From NCBI GenBank assembly GCA_004794785.1, contig SJOL01002263.1:850363-914362 (forward strand): a stretch of 64,000 bases of DNA. The letters run 5' to 3'. Of this stretch, positions 12,901 through 23,491 are shown piece after piece (positions within the stretch are counted from its first letter, which is position 1; each line of letters begins with the position of its first letter). The notes under the pieces are model-generated. The model was not told the origin of the DNA. It did not search any database and saw only the letters and a program-made list of their open reading frames with translations. This DNA is from Opisthorchis felineus. Taxonomy: Eukaryota > Platyhelminthes > Trematoda > Opisthorchiida > Opisthorchiidae. The position numbers and the translations under genes are program-made.

Positions 12901-15900
12901 CTGCGGTCACTCCACCGTTGTCTAGAGTACGAGAGCAGGAGAGGCCAACATCAAAGGTCACGTGGTCATCGATCAATCAGGACATAGGATAACAGAGCAA
13001 CCAATGGAACGGTCCGACCGAAAAACTAATCATGATCGGAGGTCATCCCAGGCTGGCAGCACGGATATTAACACACACGCAACACTACGCAACGCACAAC
13101 CATCGACCCATGGCAACGCTCCACTAGGCCCCTTAACAAAGCACTGATGACGTCACCTCGATTGGTGATGGAACGTTTGCAATCAGACTGTCCAGCTCAG
13201 AGAACAAACCAGCCACCATCTACGCTATCTGAGCTACCAAAATTCCCTTCTATGGAGAAAGGTATATCAGTCGAACAATCAGGCAGTTATCCAAACAAAT
13301 TTCCGAATACATTCCACTAGGTTTTCATCAAGGGCAAAAACGTGCCAATAACAGCCTAATTCTAGCCCACCTACGAGGAAGAGGACATTGTCACGGCCTA
13401 TAAATTTGTCCATGAAGTCCGATCAAGGTTGTTGGGCTCAACTCGGACCAGAATTTTAGCCACCACCGTAGCCATTGGTTTACGTATTTACAAGCCCCGA
13501 ATTTGCATTCAGAGACGCCCTCTACAAACAGCTACAATCACGAGGCAAGAAAATAACGCCTGAATTGTAAGGTCAATTCAATTACCGTGTTATTACGGAC
13601 GAACACTTCGAAACTTTAGTATTGGTCTTTAACTTGACAGCTACCAGTTGAGTTTCCCGATTTATCTGTTCAATATGTATGTCTGACCTAGCCGAAGAGA
13701 TATCGAAAGGGTTAACTTAGCTCAAACTCTAACGATCTTAATACACGAGTGTATCGGAGGGGGGCTGTGTATACAAAGCCAACCATAGTTATTGGCAAAC
13801 ATAACCAGCATAATACTCAGATTTTGATGGATTAGACAGGTTGATGGAGCTAAGTCACTCACTCTCACAAGTGTAATATCACTGGAATTTGCCCAGTTAT
13901 TCGTTTAGTTCAGTGCATTTTGCCATTGAATTGGTGTTTGATCACGTCGCCGTTGATCTTTTCGCACAGTTTAGCAGTTAGCTTGTAAACGCTTCGTCAC
14001 CGATCGAGGTGGCATCATCAGTGCGCGAATGATGAATGGATAAGACGTGTGCTAGAATGGTGTCGAAAGGTCTACAAACTAACTACGCAGGTCGGCAAAC
14101 AGATCAACAGTCATCTGATTGACCAATGAAAGCCCCAGGACTACCGTTATTGCAGTGCATTGCCCCGTGATTATAGAGGTACATGCGCTGGAATTTTCAC
14201 AAACTTATTTTATTCATGCAGTCGTCGGTTATTTTTATTCATAAATCGTGTAGTGAGGTTCAGCTGGAAACTTCTCATACTTGGCATTTTCTGTTCCAAA
14301 AACTGATATCATTTCTGCCGAAGAAATTGGAACGTCCTCCCAGGCACCCTTGCTGTACTTTTACCAACAATAGATTAAGACAAATCTAATGTGAACTTTC
14401 AACAAATGAGTGTTCACAGCTTCCTGATGGCCAACTGTTTTCCTCATTGATAATTCCCGAAACCAAAAATAGGGCAGTCACGGTCATATCCACTGAAAGA
14501 CTGGTGAGATTATTGCTGACAGTGATTCCCAGTAAATATCATAATTGTGATTTTTTTTGCTGAGCACTACCCTGTGATGAATCATCTCTGCACAAATGAC
14601 TAAAGTTATGACGTTCTCTTATCTATGGCAGTCAAGTATCAGTAAGTACAGCCGGCGCTTCTGCATTTATCAACTAATTTTCTCTTGTTTAATTCTTTAA
14701 TGGTTTCAAGCTTCGCGTGTTAGACGTAGTTTTGGAATAGCGTTTCCAAATACGTGTATCACGAATGACAGGACACTTCTAGAGACGCGTAGTAACGGCT
14801 GCCTTCCCACTTACTGGGCGGATGTTCTACCGACAAAGCTTCCAGTGACCCTCTCTCTCTGCAATCAGATTTCACGACGGATTCGTCACACCTTTGCCTA
14901 ATGGTGACTGGCACTCATCAGCGCCATTAGTGGGCCTCCGGGCCATCAAGGGCCAGACGCTGACACCATTCAGATGCACAGTTTCGATGTAAACATACAT
15001 GAGCAACTGATGGGTCTTGAAATGAGAAATTGAATGATGCGTAGCATATCCGTCTCCCATGAGAGTCTTCTCTTTTATCCTACGTGTACTTAGATTTCGC
15101 ACCCCAAGGCTCAATCGTCTTCTGCTTGTTGAGAATAATCACAATTTAACATTTCATGAAAATCTTGTTTCGACCGACTGGGAGTGCGTGAACGTTCACG
15201 GCCTCACCTCAACCGATGGTCAGCACTAAAATTACGTCTGATACTTGGTTCATACCAAGTGATGTTGATTCTAAGTGATGTTGTCTGGGAATTTCCCCTT
15301 AGGATAAATAATCAACGCGGAAGTGGATGATAATCGTATTTTACAGCATTTACGGAAACTCACCTCGATGGTGTAAGTGGGAAGCTCCAGGCTGTCAATC
15401 GATAGTTGCAAATGTGACAAGATAGCACGTTTCAAATTCGAAAGCTGTGTGCTGTCCTCATCATGCATCCAAACCTTTTGTATCCGTCCATTATCGTAGC
15501 AAAACTGCACGGCTTTGTCGCTAGCGTAGTCTAATGGTGAAGCATACTGGACGTCTTCGCCTTCGTAACTGACTTGTGATTTTTCACGCACCTCCATGAG
15601 CTGCGTGGTCAGTAAACCAATGATATATGAGTGCACATGCAAAACCAGAGGAAGAAAAAAGACCCGGTTGATATCGTGGGAAATCATTTTAACCAAAAAC
15701 CACATTCTAAGGTGTGCAGTGTACGAGGATAGGTAGAGGGAAACTGGTCCAAATCAACCTGCATGGAATTTTGTGTGAGGTTAGTCCGTCTTTCAGACTA
15801 TGTCTAGTATATTTTTGATCGTATCCTTCATTCATTTACCTCCAACTATCTTCATTTTTGCAAACAGTAAATGAATCTACTTGAGGATATGGCTGATATC

Positions 15901-16751
15901 TTTTTTTTGGCAGGCTTTTTAGGTGCTCTGAACTGTTTCGTTTCTGCAGGCTTTTGGACAACTCATACTCAATCTATCCGTACTGAATGGCATGAATAAC
16001 ATCCGAAAATCCGGTTGGAGAACCTAATTAAACCTTGGATGCAAACCAAATCTGTAAAGCTCCCCTAAAGCTTGACCAGTTTCTGGAACGTATCCTCCCA
16101 CCCTTGGTGCAGTAATCGGTCTAGCATGTTTGTGCTGCCTTGTTTTCAATTAAAATAAGGTTATCTTATAAAATTACTACAGAAAATAACATGCTATTTA
16201 TAACTGCCACCGGAATCAACATTTCATTCAAACCCAGTTTCCAAAATTCATTTGTTGGTACAGAAATGTCAAATTTTGAGTGGTGCAAGCTGTTCGCATT
16301 ACAGCTAAAATTATTTCTTATGAAACACAATAGTCCCGGTCCAATTCATGAAGTTTGATTTGTCAAAATCAGTTTATCGAAATTTCATTTCAACTATTTA
16401 CAGTTCACTGCTTTACATTTCACTGACGTCATTTGTCGAGCTTCCAATTTATCCGTGACCACAGTGGAAAGAAATTACACTTTCAGAATACAAACTTTTT
16501 TCATTCTCCATCAGTTTTCTTAGTAACGTCACTACTAAAAATTGGGCAAATAACAGGGTAACTAATCATCTCTACTTATTGAAACAATTCCGATGTATAG
16601 ACAATATGCCATGAATATCAGCACAGTCTGTCGATAGTGGAGAGAGACCGTTGAAAGAAATCACAGCAGAATAAACACAAAATTCAAAGCGCAAGTAAGC
16701 CATTCTGGTAACACCATTGGAGACAAGATTCAATTGCAGCAAATACAGCAT
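1276..16751 (-). CDS. Large lipid transfer protein (vitellogenin/apolipophorin/MTP superfamily), N-terminal part, multi-exon
   Basis: LLTPs bind lipid in an N-terminal 'lipid transport' module (beta-barrel, then helical superhelix) and load lipoproteins or yolk in the secretory pathway. Minus-strand blocks join through GT..AG introns with matching phases: 16,576-16,751 (out 2) to 15,364-15,706 (in 2, out 0) to 7,518-7,731 (in 0, out 1) to 3,334-3,565 (in 1, out 2) to about 1,276-1,460 (in 2). The joined protein, roughly 380 residues, follows the family order: an early beta strand ('MAYLRFEF'), a Cys-bounded strand pair, the 'NLKRAILSHLQL' block (family N(I/L)KRG(I/L).S.LQ), a 'HVTGTMQCEIQ' block (family D(V/I).G.C...Y), then the start of the helical part ('FYNLTEIIRAMGLEQLEEL'). 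Intron sizes are 869, 7,632, 3,952 and about 1,873 bp. The signal-peptide exon and everything 3' of the fifth block are missing. The subfamily cannot be fixed from this much. Confidence 0.72.
1461..3333 (-). other. LLTP intron 4 (probable)
   Basis: Starts GTAAGT at 3,333 and ends at the CATTAG acceptor at 1,461 if the fifth exon is real. It contains an imperfect repeat of CTTTACATT-like units near 2,140-2,185 and AT-rich sequence at 2,250-2,420. No gene was seen in it. Confidence 0.45.
3334..3565 (-). CDS. LLTP exon 4: start of the helical domain
   Basis: 232 bp. A strong acceptor (pyrimidine tract then 'tttggcag' ending at 3,566) and a consensus donor (AAA|GTAAGT at 3,333) bound a fully open block. 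Its first two bases complete a codon with the single G carried from exon 7,518-7,731 (Glu). The product includes 'RFKFDELVELFVELDNLDV' and 'AKRFYNLTEIIRAMGLEQL'. These match the pattern of the LLTP helical-domain start, where a short linker is followed by helices of the form L..L..L...(A/S)..F..L...+R.L..E.L..L. I see no membrane segment or unusual composition. It is the third of four well-supported splice junctions. Read alone it would be unrecognisable; the assignment depends on its position between the matching exons. Confidence 0.7.
3566..7517 (-). other. LLTP intron 3, with a pure TA repeat
   Basis: GTAAGA at 7,517 to TTGGCAG at 3,566. A pure (TA)n run lies at about 3,897-3,929. Small open frames at 4,249-4,517 and 5,825-6,221 overlap each other on both strands and have no splice or domain support. 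Confidence 0.6.
3897..3929. repeat. (TA)n microsatellite in LLTP intron
   Basis: Pure alternating TA run of about 33 bp. Confidence 0.95.
7518..7731 (-). CDS. LLTP exon 3: Cys-containing beta region of the lipid transport module
   Basis: 214 bp. The acceptor is 'tattgtatacaaag' (ends 7,732) and the donor is ACAG|GTAAGA (7,517), in-phase 0 and out-phase 1. The protein begins 'QSSKLPHVTGTMQCEIQLKP' and includes 'EILQTSCNEALNI' and 'VVVRTSTEIRLVRKI'. In ApoB, MTP and vitellogenins the stretch after the KRG block reads as a D(V/I).G.C...Y strand, then a lysine-rich strand and a second Cys; this exon gives H-V-T-G-T-M-Q-C-E-I, then C-N-E-A. The following alternating Val/Thr/Arg strands fit the rest of the barrel. 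The open frame around it is 103 codons, but the splice sites trim both ends. Confidence 0.72.
10312..10395 (-). mobile_element. PLE 3' tail fragment
   Basis: Reads 'gatcaggtggcagttaatct' through 'gtcgccaaacggggcgac', an aged copy of the repeated tail. The reverse complement corresponds to the PLE C-terminal coding end seen at 13,141-13,222. Weaker similarity continues toward 10,700, where 'gtcaggcatgtttatggaat' resembles 39,920-39,960. Confidence 0.6.
11960..13240 (+). mobile_element. PLE remnant with linker, degraded GIY-YIG and 3' tail
   Basis: The open frame 12,060-12,404 has the PLE linker signature: 'NSTHPVNHKGSCLQTLFKRA', 'FQNNGYPKNFIKRS' and 'RRVALPYVENIYELTTRL'. After frameshifts, 'THKPSATLGKL' (about 12,420-12,455), 'CSNCTENYFG' (about 12,520-12,550) and 'SIYEDKK' (about 12,625-12,650) mark the GIY-YIG nuclease start and core. 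The copy ends with the tail 'gatgacgtcacctcgattgg' at 13,145 onward. This remnant identifies the short repeats elsewhere in the window as PLE tails. The RT domain is absent, so the copy is 5'-truncated and inactive. Confidence 0.8.
13930..14036 (-). mobile_element. PLE 3' tail fragment
   Basis: 'gatcacgtcgccgttgatct' through 'gtcaccgatcgaggtggcat' and 'catcagtgcgcg' is the tail in minus orientation. It lies about 60 bp from a shorter copy in the opposite orientation. Confidence 0.65.
14094..14135 (+). mobile_element. Short PLE tail fragment, opposite orientation
   Basis: 'gcaaacagatcaacagtcat' followed by 'ctgattgaccaatgaa' matches the last 40 or so bases of the tail (compare the reverse complement of 41,413-41,452). 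With 13,930-14,036 it makes an inverted pair. Confidence 0.5.
15364..15706 (-). CDS. LLTP exon 2: lipid transport module with the N-L-K-R block
   Basis: 343 bp. The acceptor is 'cactgcacaccttag' (ends 15,707) with a pyrimidine-rich tract; the donor is CGAG|GTGAGT (15,363). The first base completes AAA (Lys) with the AA carried from exon 16,576-16,751, and the exon ends in phase 0. The product starts 'MWFLVKMISHDINRV', corresponding to the family's Cys-bounded strand (ApoB pattern C.FILK.S), and continues through 'AVQFCYDNGRIQKV' to 'STQLSNLKRAILSHLQL'. The last block is the most recognisable LLTP signature here. A second possible acceptor (CAG|CTCATG at 15,601) would shorten the exon by 106 bp and break the phase with the upstream exon, so I prefer 15,706. 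Confidence 0.78.
15707..16575 (-). other. LLTP intron 1 of the visible set
   Basis: GTAGAG at 16,575 (a weak donor) to CCTTAG at 15,707, 869 bp. An ORF at 16,140-16,358 on the plus strand has no support. No repeat was recognised. Confidence 0.5.
16576..16751 (-). CDS. LLTP exon 1 of the visible set: first beta strands
   Basis: 176 bp if the acceptor is 'gtgctaattcag' (ends 16,752). The donor AATAA|GTAGAG is weak, but the in-frame TAG two bases later forces a splice there or earlier. The product includes 'NGVTRMAYLRFEFCVYSAV', 'GLSPLSTDCADIHGI' and 'LSIHRNCFNK'. LLTPs begin their mature part with a strand of the form G..Y.Y.(Y/F)E, then a Gly-Leu/Val-Pro turn, then C.(I/V).(I/L).(I/V)...C; this exon gives the same order and spacing. 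The out-phase of 2 fits exon 15,364-15,706 exactly. The 5' limit is uncertain: an alternative acceptor CCAG|AATGGC would start it at about 16,701. The block contains an ATG (16,751) but is too short to carry its own signal peptide. Confidence 0.65.
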
Positions 16752-17099
16752 CTGAATTAGCACCACTCATGTTTGAGCAGACCTCCTCTTGTTTTGGTGC
16801 AATGTTTTCGGGTAATTTACGCCAAATGGAGAAAGAACTGGATCCCAGTTCCTCTCTTATTACAGCTCATTAACAGTATATTTGGTTGGTCGTGTCGGTT
16901 TTGAACCTTAGTTATCTAGCTTATGACTAATAAGAAGTTGTCCAGCAGCTTTCCTTGATACTATCTGACAGAATTTCCAACAGGTACAGCAGTCAGTCGG
17001 CACAACCAGGACAGCTCGTCGTTCAACAAGCTTGGCATATCTGTTCACATGCCCCAAGCATGAACAAGTCCTCCTCTCCAGAGCTGACAATTCAGGCTT
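16752..17099. other. No gene recognised
   Basis: Between the first visible LLTP exon and a SINE-like segment. Overlapping frames on both strands near 16,908-17,214 are shadows of the repeat. Confidence 0.35.
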
Positions 17100-17226
17100 G
17101 TCTAAATGCGCTTTTGGGGTGTTGGCGGCATGCATACCGGGTACCTGGGGTTCGAATCCCAGCACGGACAAGGAAATAGAACACGAATGTGGCCCACTAA
17201 GGGCAAACATCTAGTGCAGTGAAAGC
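17100..17226 (+). repeat. tRNA-derived SINE-like head
   Basis: 'cctggggttcgaatcccagc' at about 17,142-17,161 contains a good pol III B box (GGTTCGAATCC). The preceding 'ggcggcatgcataccgggta' stands where a tRNA body would be. No clear A box or folded cloverleaf is seen, so it is not a tRNA gene. Confidence 0.5.
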
Positions 17227-17371
17227 TTGATCGCAAAAGAAAGCATGGAATTATAAAGTCGCTGAAGTGGCTTGTTCATACAAGTGCCTCACGTGGCACA
17301 GTTAGACTACGGCACTATCCAACGTATCCCGTGGCTTAACCCTGCTAACAACGCTCCTGGATATTTTTTAG
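17227..17371 (+). repeat. Direct repeat, copy 1 (145 bp)
   Basis: Nearly identical to 17,634-17,764. It begins 'ttgatcgcaaaagaaagcat' and ends 'ggatattttttag'. It contains 15 bp ('ctaacaacgctcctg') absent from copy 2, flanked by CCTG on both sides. Confidence 0.9.
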
Positions 17372-17425
17372 TTGCGCACCGCTGATGACTGCCAATAAGG
17401 GTGAAACAGCTTCATGGCTTTCGTC
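17372..17425 (+). repeat. SINE-tail-like segment
   Basis: 'cgctgatgactgccaataag' then 'ggtgaaacagctt' matches the segment after the tRNA-like head of the 23.5-kb SINE ('ctgctgatatctctgaataa', 'ggacgaaacagct'). It is probably the same repeat family. Confidence 0.45.
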
Positions 17426-17633
17426 ATGGGCTGACTCTACTTTCAGGAAGGAATCTCGGTTAAAATTCCTAGCAGAATTACAGCAGTGCTTTTTATGTTT
17501 GGCAAAGCAGATACATGGCTAATGATCCCATATTGTTACCAAGAACACAAAACGACGAGCGTTCATCTTTTTTGGAGGAGCTTGTCTTCAGGCCAACACG
17601 TATCCAGCGGCTGAGTAGTTCATATTGGTTAGT

Positions 17634-17764
17634 TTGATCGCAAAAGAAAGCATGGAATTATAAAGTCGCTGAAGTGGCTTGTTCATACAAGTGCCTCACA
17701 TGGCACAGTTAGACTACGGCACTATCCAGCGTATCTGCGTGGCCTAACCCTGGATATTTTTTAG
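17634..17764 (+). repeat. Direct repeat, copy 2 (131 bp)
   Basis: Same start ('ttgatcgcaaaagaaagcat') and end ('ggatattttttag') as 17,227-17,371, with a few substitutions, one inserted base and the 15-bp deletion. The two copies are 407 bp apart, start to start. Confidence 0.9.
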
Positions 17765-20700
17765 ACAAATTCAAAGTCCATACGAACCGCTTATGACAGA
17801 ATAACGCTGTCGTCACGCAGAAGTATTGTGAGCGTTTTAGCTGTTGTCAGGCTACATTCCCCAGGTCGATATCGACAACCTATGGGGCACTCTGCGGACA
17901 ACTTGATCATATTTCATCATGTGACCTTTCCCAACGACATGTGACGTGACCGAAATTTTGACCGAGGTCGTAGGTCTACTGTTATCTCGGCATGACAAGT
18001 GCTCGCTCGTCTTCTTGCCAAGTTGTTATGTCATGCGCCTAACAAATTCTGATTTACAAAGGCAGAATATTTTGGGGTTGGACCGCTATCTTGTCTTTAA
18101 CGTTAACAACCAGCAGTGTTTTTGTTGTGAACCAAGGTCTTGGTGTTGCTGCCGGGAAATTTCTTTGACTATGTCTGGCGGAAGTTTGCTTTTGTACGGT
18201 TGCCTTCTTTGTAACGGTCGTTACTGTTAGTTTACAAGGTCCCGGAACCACTCTGTTAGTTACGAATCCGTTTGGGTAACCATTAGCACTTAGTTTGTTA
18301 GGATGTACTTCGATCCAGCTTCTTCGGTGTCATCAGAGCAAATCCGTCCAGCTCGGTTCGCTAAGTTGATTGTCTGAGTTCTCCTCTGTATGAATGACAC
18401 AAAACTATAGAAGTTTCTGCCTGCCCACTCCATATGGGCTTTTTGTAAACAGATTTCTGTAACGAAGACCGATATTCAATAAATAAAAAGGATTCGACTT
18501 CGATTGTGCGCTGAATGGTCGGATTGACTTGGTTAAAAGTTTGCAAGATGGGGGGGGAATTTTGAAAGACTTGTTGCGAGAATAAAACTGTCATCTAAGT
18601 AGCGTTCAAAAAACAGTGTTTTTTATCCCATCGTTCAATTTGTCGCCCATAAAAGTATCATTCAACAGGGGAACAAGCGGCGAAATCGTAGCAACTCTTT
18701 CGAGTTTTCCATAAAATATGTAGTTTAATAGATTGGTAGAAAGCTGCAGCTTTCCCTATACAGCACCTGCCGGCTGTTATTTTATGAGGTTATCGGAAAT
18801 TCTGAGCTACGTAGTATGGTATCAAACTTCAGATTGAAAAGACCGACAGAGGCGCAAGATGGACGCTTATTGTGTACATTAAGGCCCCAAATGCGAAAGC
18901 ACAAGTCGTCTGGCATGATGGCACCAAATTTAGCCTTTACTGTCCTAGTCAAACAAACAGTGTGGACAACCAGCTACATCGCCGAATTACTGTAGGAACA
19001 TGCAATCCATTTGCACGCTCATATGAACCGTGAAAGGAGTAGGTACACTTTTGGTGAGTGATGAACGCCTGGGCAAGAATTAGAGTAGCCATCAGTTCGT
19101 GCATTTCACCTAAATTTAAGCTGCGTGACCACCAAGCCAGCAGTAGGTGTTTTTGAGCTAATCAATTCATTCTCGTTGTGAACCTTTCTTGGTCTTTTGT
19201 AATTTCAGACTTGAAATTGCTGACTTGACAAAATGGCAGCAGGCCGTCACAGAGACATCTACGATACTTGCATGGATGGACGGTGGCTCAGATGCACGCG
19301 TGGACAAATGTATACAAGTGTTCGATAGGCCTGTGCATTTATCAACATTTAACTAAGACAGACAGAATCGTTCGAAACAGACCCGGTTTCATTCAGTCTA
19401 TGAGAGGTTTCCTTTTTAAAATGCTTCCATTTCCGCTCACTGATTTGTTTGCTCCTGTAGTGACATCTGCACTGATTGCACATGAGGGTGGCTGGCTGAG
19501 CAGACATTGAACATCTCCTGGTAACACACCGTAGACGTTTTTGTTTGAGCCAGCTGTCTATGGACTTGACATTAGATAATGAGACAGCTTTCAGACCATA
19601 GAGCCATAGATCTATGAACTCACCGCAGACTTCCAATCAGGTAAGATGAGGAGTTTTGACAATAACTGAAGCCAATCAACCTAAGCTTAAAAAACCACTA
19701 CGTGCATTCACCATCACACATGTGGGAAGATATTCATTTCTGAGTTTCACGTGGCTCTCAGGTATACCAAACGATTGGGCCTTTCTTTTGTTACTTCAAA
19801 AGTCTGACGAAGGCCAAATCGACTTTTATCGGTTTTGTCTGGCTCACACATGTTTGTACATGACATATGTGGACGAAGTTATGTTTGTCCATTTTGTCTT
19901 GTTCGCAGCAGTACCACAGATATTTCCGCGGTTTATCTGGCGCAACCATCTTACTAAACCTTTTATATGTACAGAACGGGTGTTGGGCAAACATCACCAG
20001 CCTCATTTCAAAAACTGTTCATTTTTTGAAACCGTTCGGGTTTTTTTCGGTTACTCAATCTTACATATTCCTGTCTTGCATGTTAGACGGTTCAAAAATT
20101 TGATTCGGCTTCGTTCTACAGACAGACCAGTGTTTAATTAGAACTTCCAGGAGGAACTGTTCAGCAGAAACCCTTTAGACACATTATTGTGAAATGTTTC
20201 AAGGCAACAACCAAACCGCGTCAAGTGTTAGCTAACAACGGCTCACTTCACGAAAGCTTCATTTTTTTACTGCAGAAATTACTTGTCTACCTCAATCACA
20301 CTTGATGCAAGTCGAACTTGCTTTCGTTGAAAAAAAAATTCCCTATAAAAGCACACTCAAAGCACGTGGAACGCTATCTCACAGTCAAACAAAGTGGCAT
20401 TTTATCTACCACGGAAAACAACATTTATCCAGTTTACCTTAATTTCTGCGAGACAAGGGGATATTGTAGTCAAATGAACCAGCCCGCTCTGCGTCTTTTC
20501 AATTTGGTTGTCCGACAGACTTGGATTAACATAGTGCTTGATTGTGAAGGCATAGGTGTAAACATTTCCAGCGGAGAGATTCACAAAGCTCGCTTTTCCT
20601 AAGGCAACAGAGGAAGAAATAGAAACTGTTTTAACCCTAGCTCGTACACCATGAGGAAAAAATATGTTTGTTAACCTTTACGTTTCCAACGATTTTGTCC

Positions 20701-23491
20701 AACATCACCGGTGCCAAAGTGTTAGGCAGAAATGAAAAATCTAGGCTGTGAACATCATGACATAAAAATAAAATTCTGCTTACTAATATTTCTTCCAAGC
20801 GATTTTCCCCCTATTCAATAAGTGAATCATCACTCGTTTTAAAAAATCATCAGGCGTAGGTCAGTTGATTGTTTACGGATTACTACAGGTAACTAGGATG
20901 AAAACTCTGCTAAAACATTTCGCCTTCTAAAAGTAAAGTAGGTTTGATGTTTAATTCAGAACAGAGCTACGTAGGAAAATTCGATCCCACCAAATACACT
21001 ACCCTCACATCAAGATACTACGTGAGTGTATTGGTGTTGTAGTAACCCCTAAGCTCTTACTCAGTGTTCCACAACTGGACGTAGGGCACAACCGTGCACT
21101 TCAATTAATACAGATTAAGCCGGCTAAACAGCAGAAGGTGGATAGAAACTCTGGTACGTTACTGGATTCAGCTTGCAACCGGCTCAGGATGGCGAACTAG
21201 ATAAGATAATGGGCCAAAATTTCGATGACCTGCCATTAGGCGCCCTCCAGAAGACTTATTGTTCCCATCCTTAAAATCCACCAACATCTTTTTAGCAACT
21301 TTAGTTTGAAGGAATGCCTCTCCTGGAACGGAAACACTTGAAGCTCATTAAGTGCTAGTTGCTCAGTTCTACGTCACTGAAACTTACCCACATAGTATAA
21401 GACAGCCCCTCATTGACCATGAACTAAACAAATATTGCGCGTATCAACCTTGTTCGGCGACTTACCCACTTTCTGAAGGGGATCTTCGGTTCATAAGGGG
21501 AAATAAGCACTAGTTCCTTTGATGCCGGCTTCCTGGAAGGTGTACAAATTCATACTCAAAACTGGTAATGACATATATGTTTCATTTTCCGTCGATGTGG
21601 AGTTCGGATGTTCAAGGGATTTTCAAACTCTGGCATGAAACCTGAGGCGTTCCACGCACACACCTGACACCAAGTCACGTGCACCTATCCGCAGGGGCAC
21701 TGAGATTCCCATCAGGTCATCGTGAGAACTTCCGGAGGATCAAACCACGAGCACGACAAAGCTCTGACAAATATTTTAACATTGTCATCCAGTTTTCTTG
21801 AACAGTTAAGAGATACCATAAGATTGAAGGAATGACAATATAGCAGAATATTTCGCATTGCATAAAGTCATTGTTTGCTCTAAGCAACTCTTGAAATCAT
21901 CAGCCCGTTACTGAATCAGAATGCCTGGTGACATAGACTGGTATAATGTGGTTGGAAGATTAGCTGATAGGTTTGAACACCACGTTGAATGTAAAATCTC
22001 TCAGCTGTTAACTTCTTAAAACAACCATATGACTACTGGTGCTTTATCAGTATTTTTTTTGTCTGGATAGTCATCAGTCCTTAAGAAGGGTTGATAAATT
22101 ACAAGTCATTGGCTTGGTGTGGAGATGATGCTTCGGGGTCACGGACACTTTTGCCTAAATTTGTTTTCATTGAATAGACGCAGATTAACTGAATATCTGG
22201 CTTCCTGGCAAACAGTTCCAGACGCATACCCTCCGGGGGCTTCCACCGATCCCACAAAACGTTCTAACCATTCAACACCATTCAGCTTGGTGTCTAAAAA
22301 ACCAGAAGCTCATTTGAAACAAGCTTCACTTATTATTGGAACTTAGTGTTGAATGGAATTTGTATATTTGTTTTTATGTCCCATTCAGTATGCTTCCCGG
22401 AAGTAGTCGCTCCTTGAACTGGAGTTACCACGGGGATCCAACATAGGTGCTCACCAGCAATGGCTTCATTTTTACCCCGCTTCCGCCAGAAACTGGACTT
22501 TTAGATGGGATAAAAGTGTGAAGGTTTTGTCCACGAATTTTTCCAAGGGTTTTTTATCTTCCTGGAGTATAGCACGCAAAAATTACGTAAACCGACTTCA
22601 GCATTAGTACCTTTCCGTCGTTTTTTGAATTATAAAAGACCACTCGGTGGCACTCGATAGCTGTACTGGGGAAATTATTCCGAACTTACTTTCCCAATGC
22701 GCTCCATCAAAAGTGAAACATTTTGGCGTAGCCAAAGTCATTTCTCTTCCAATTTGTAGCTGTTAATCCTTAGGTACTTCTCAATGTCCTGTCGCATTTC
22801 TTGTCCGTTGTCAATGTGAATGTATGCAAATGAGTTTTTCCTCTTCAAAGTCTTCCGTCTAAGCAATGAATTGCATTCAGTCCTTCCTGTCTTCGAAGGC
22901 ACGTTATCCCCTTTTTTCCAGAAATAGACGTCGGCTGAGAACTATATTTCTTTCGTTTCCAGGTCCGGAAATATATGAAAAACTCATTCATTTGGGGCTT
23001 GTGTACAATTAGATTCAAATTTCTCTGATTGCACACGTAATGTTTATGTTATTTCAATGTCATCAACTCGCTTTTCTAAAGTCATTACAGATAAATTTCT
23101 GATCATCGGCAAAGTACGGTCGAGAGAGGGATTTTCAGCATTCTCGAGCTGCTAAACCGAAGTTTTCTTGTAGGTAATTCGTTTCGGCACAAGTTCGACT
23201 TTCCAGCACATTATCCACAAAGAAAGGGTTGTAATCGGGACTAAAATGTCTTTTCCATAAATTTTCGTAAATCGATTGCAGTTGCAACATTGAATCTTCA
23301 TCACATGTCCGTCTCAAGAATATGAATGTAGTCAGCAACAGTCTTTAAGTAGCGCAGAGTGAAACTTCTGTCTGAGAAATTGTGACTGGAGGAGGCAGTC
23401 AACACGTGACTAGGCAATATGACGTCTTTGACTAAAGGATAAGTGACGCTACATCCTGTAAAAAAATTTTCTTTAATAGCACTGCTAATCA
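17765..23491. other. Long stretch without a supported gene
   Basis: The longest frames (plus 19,656-20,141, 161 codons, and others under 100 codons) lack recognisable domains, splice-bounded edges or low-complexity signals. A G8 run lies at about 18,550-18,557. It could be intron of an upstream LLTP exon or intergenic. Confidence 0.4.

Larger units (their letters stand above)
7732..15363 (-). other. LLTP intron 2, 7.6 kb, filled with PLE fragments
   Basis: GTGAGT at 15,363 to ACAAAG at 7,732. It contains a PLE tail on the minus strand (about 10,312-10,395), a longer PLE remnant on the plus strand (11,960-13,240) and an opposed pair of PLE tails (13,930-14,135). The stretches 7,732-10,300, 10,400-11,950 and 13,240-13,930 hold no gene I can support. 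14,140-15,363 is likewise without recognisable content. Confidence 0.6.

Noticed and set aside
17100..17165. Possible tRNA gene with a good B box
   Set aside because: No A box and no pairing stems. Treated as a SINE head.
19656..20141. 161-codon plus-strand frame
   Set aside because: No domain, signal peptide or splice signals, and a competing minus-strand frame overlaps it. Probably chance.
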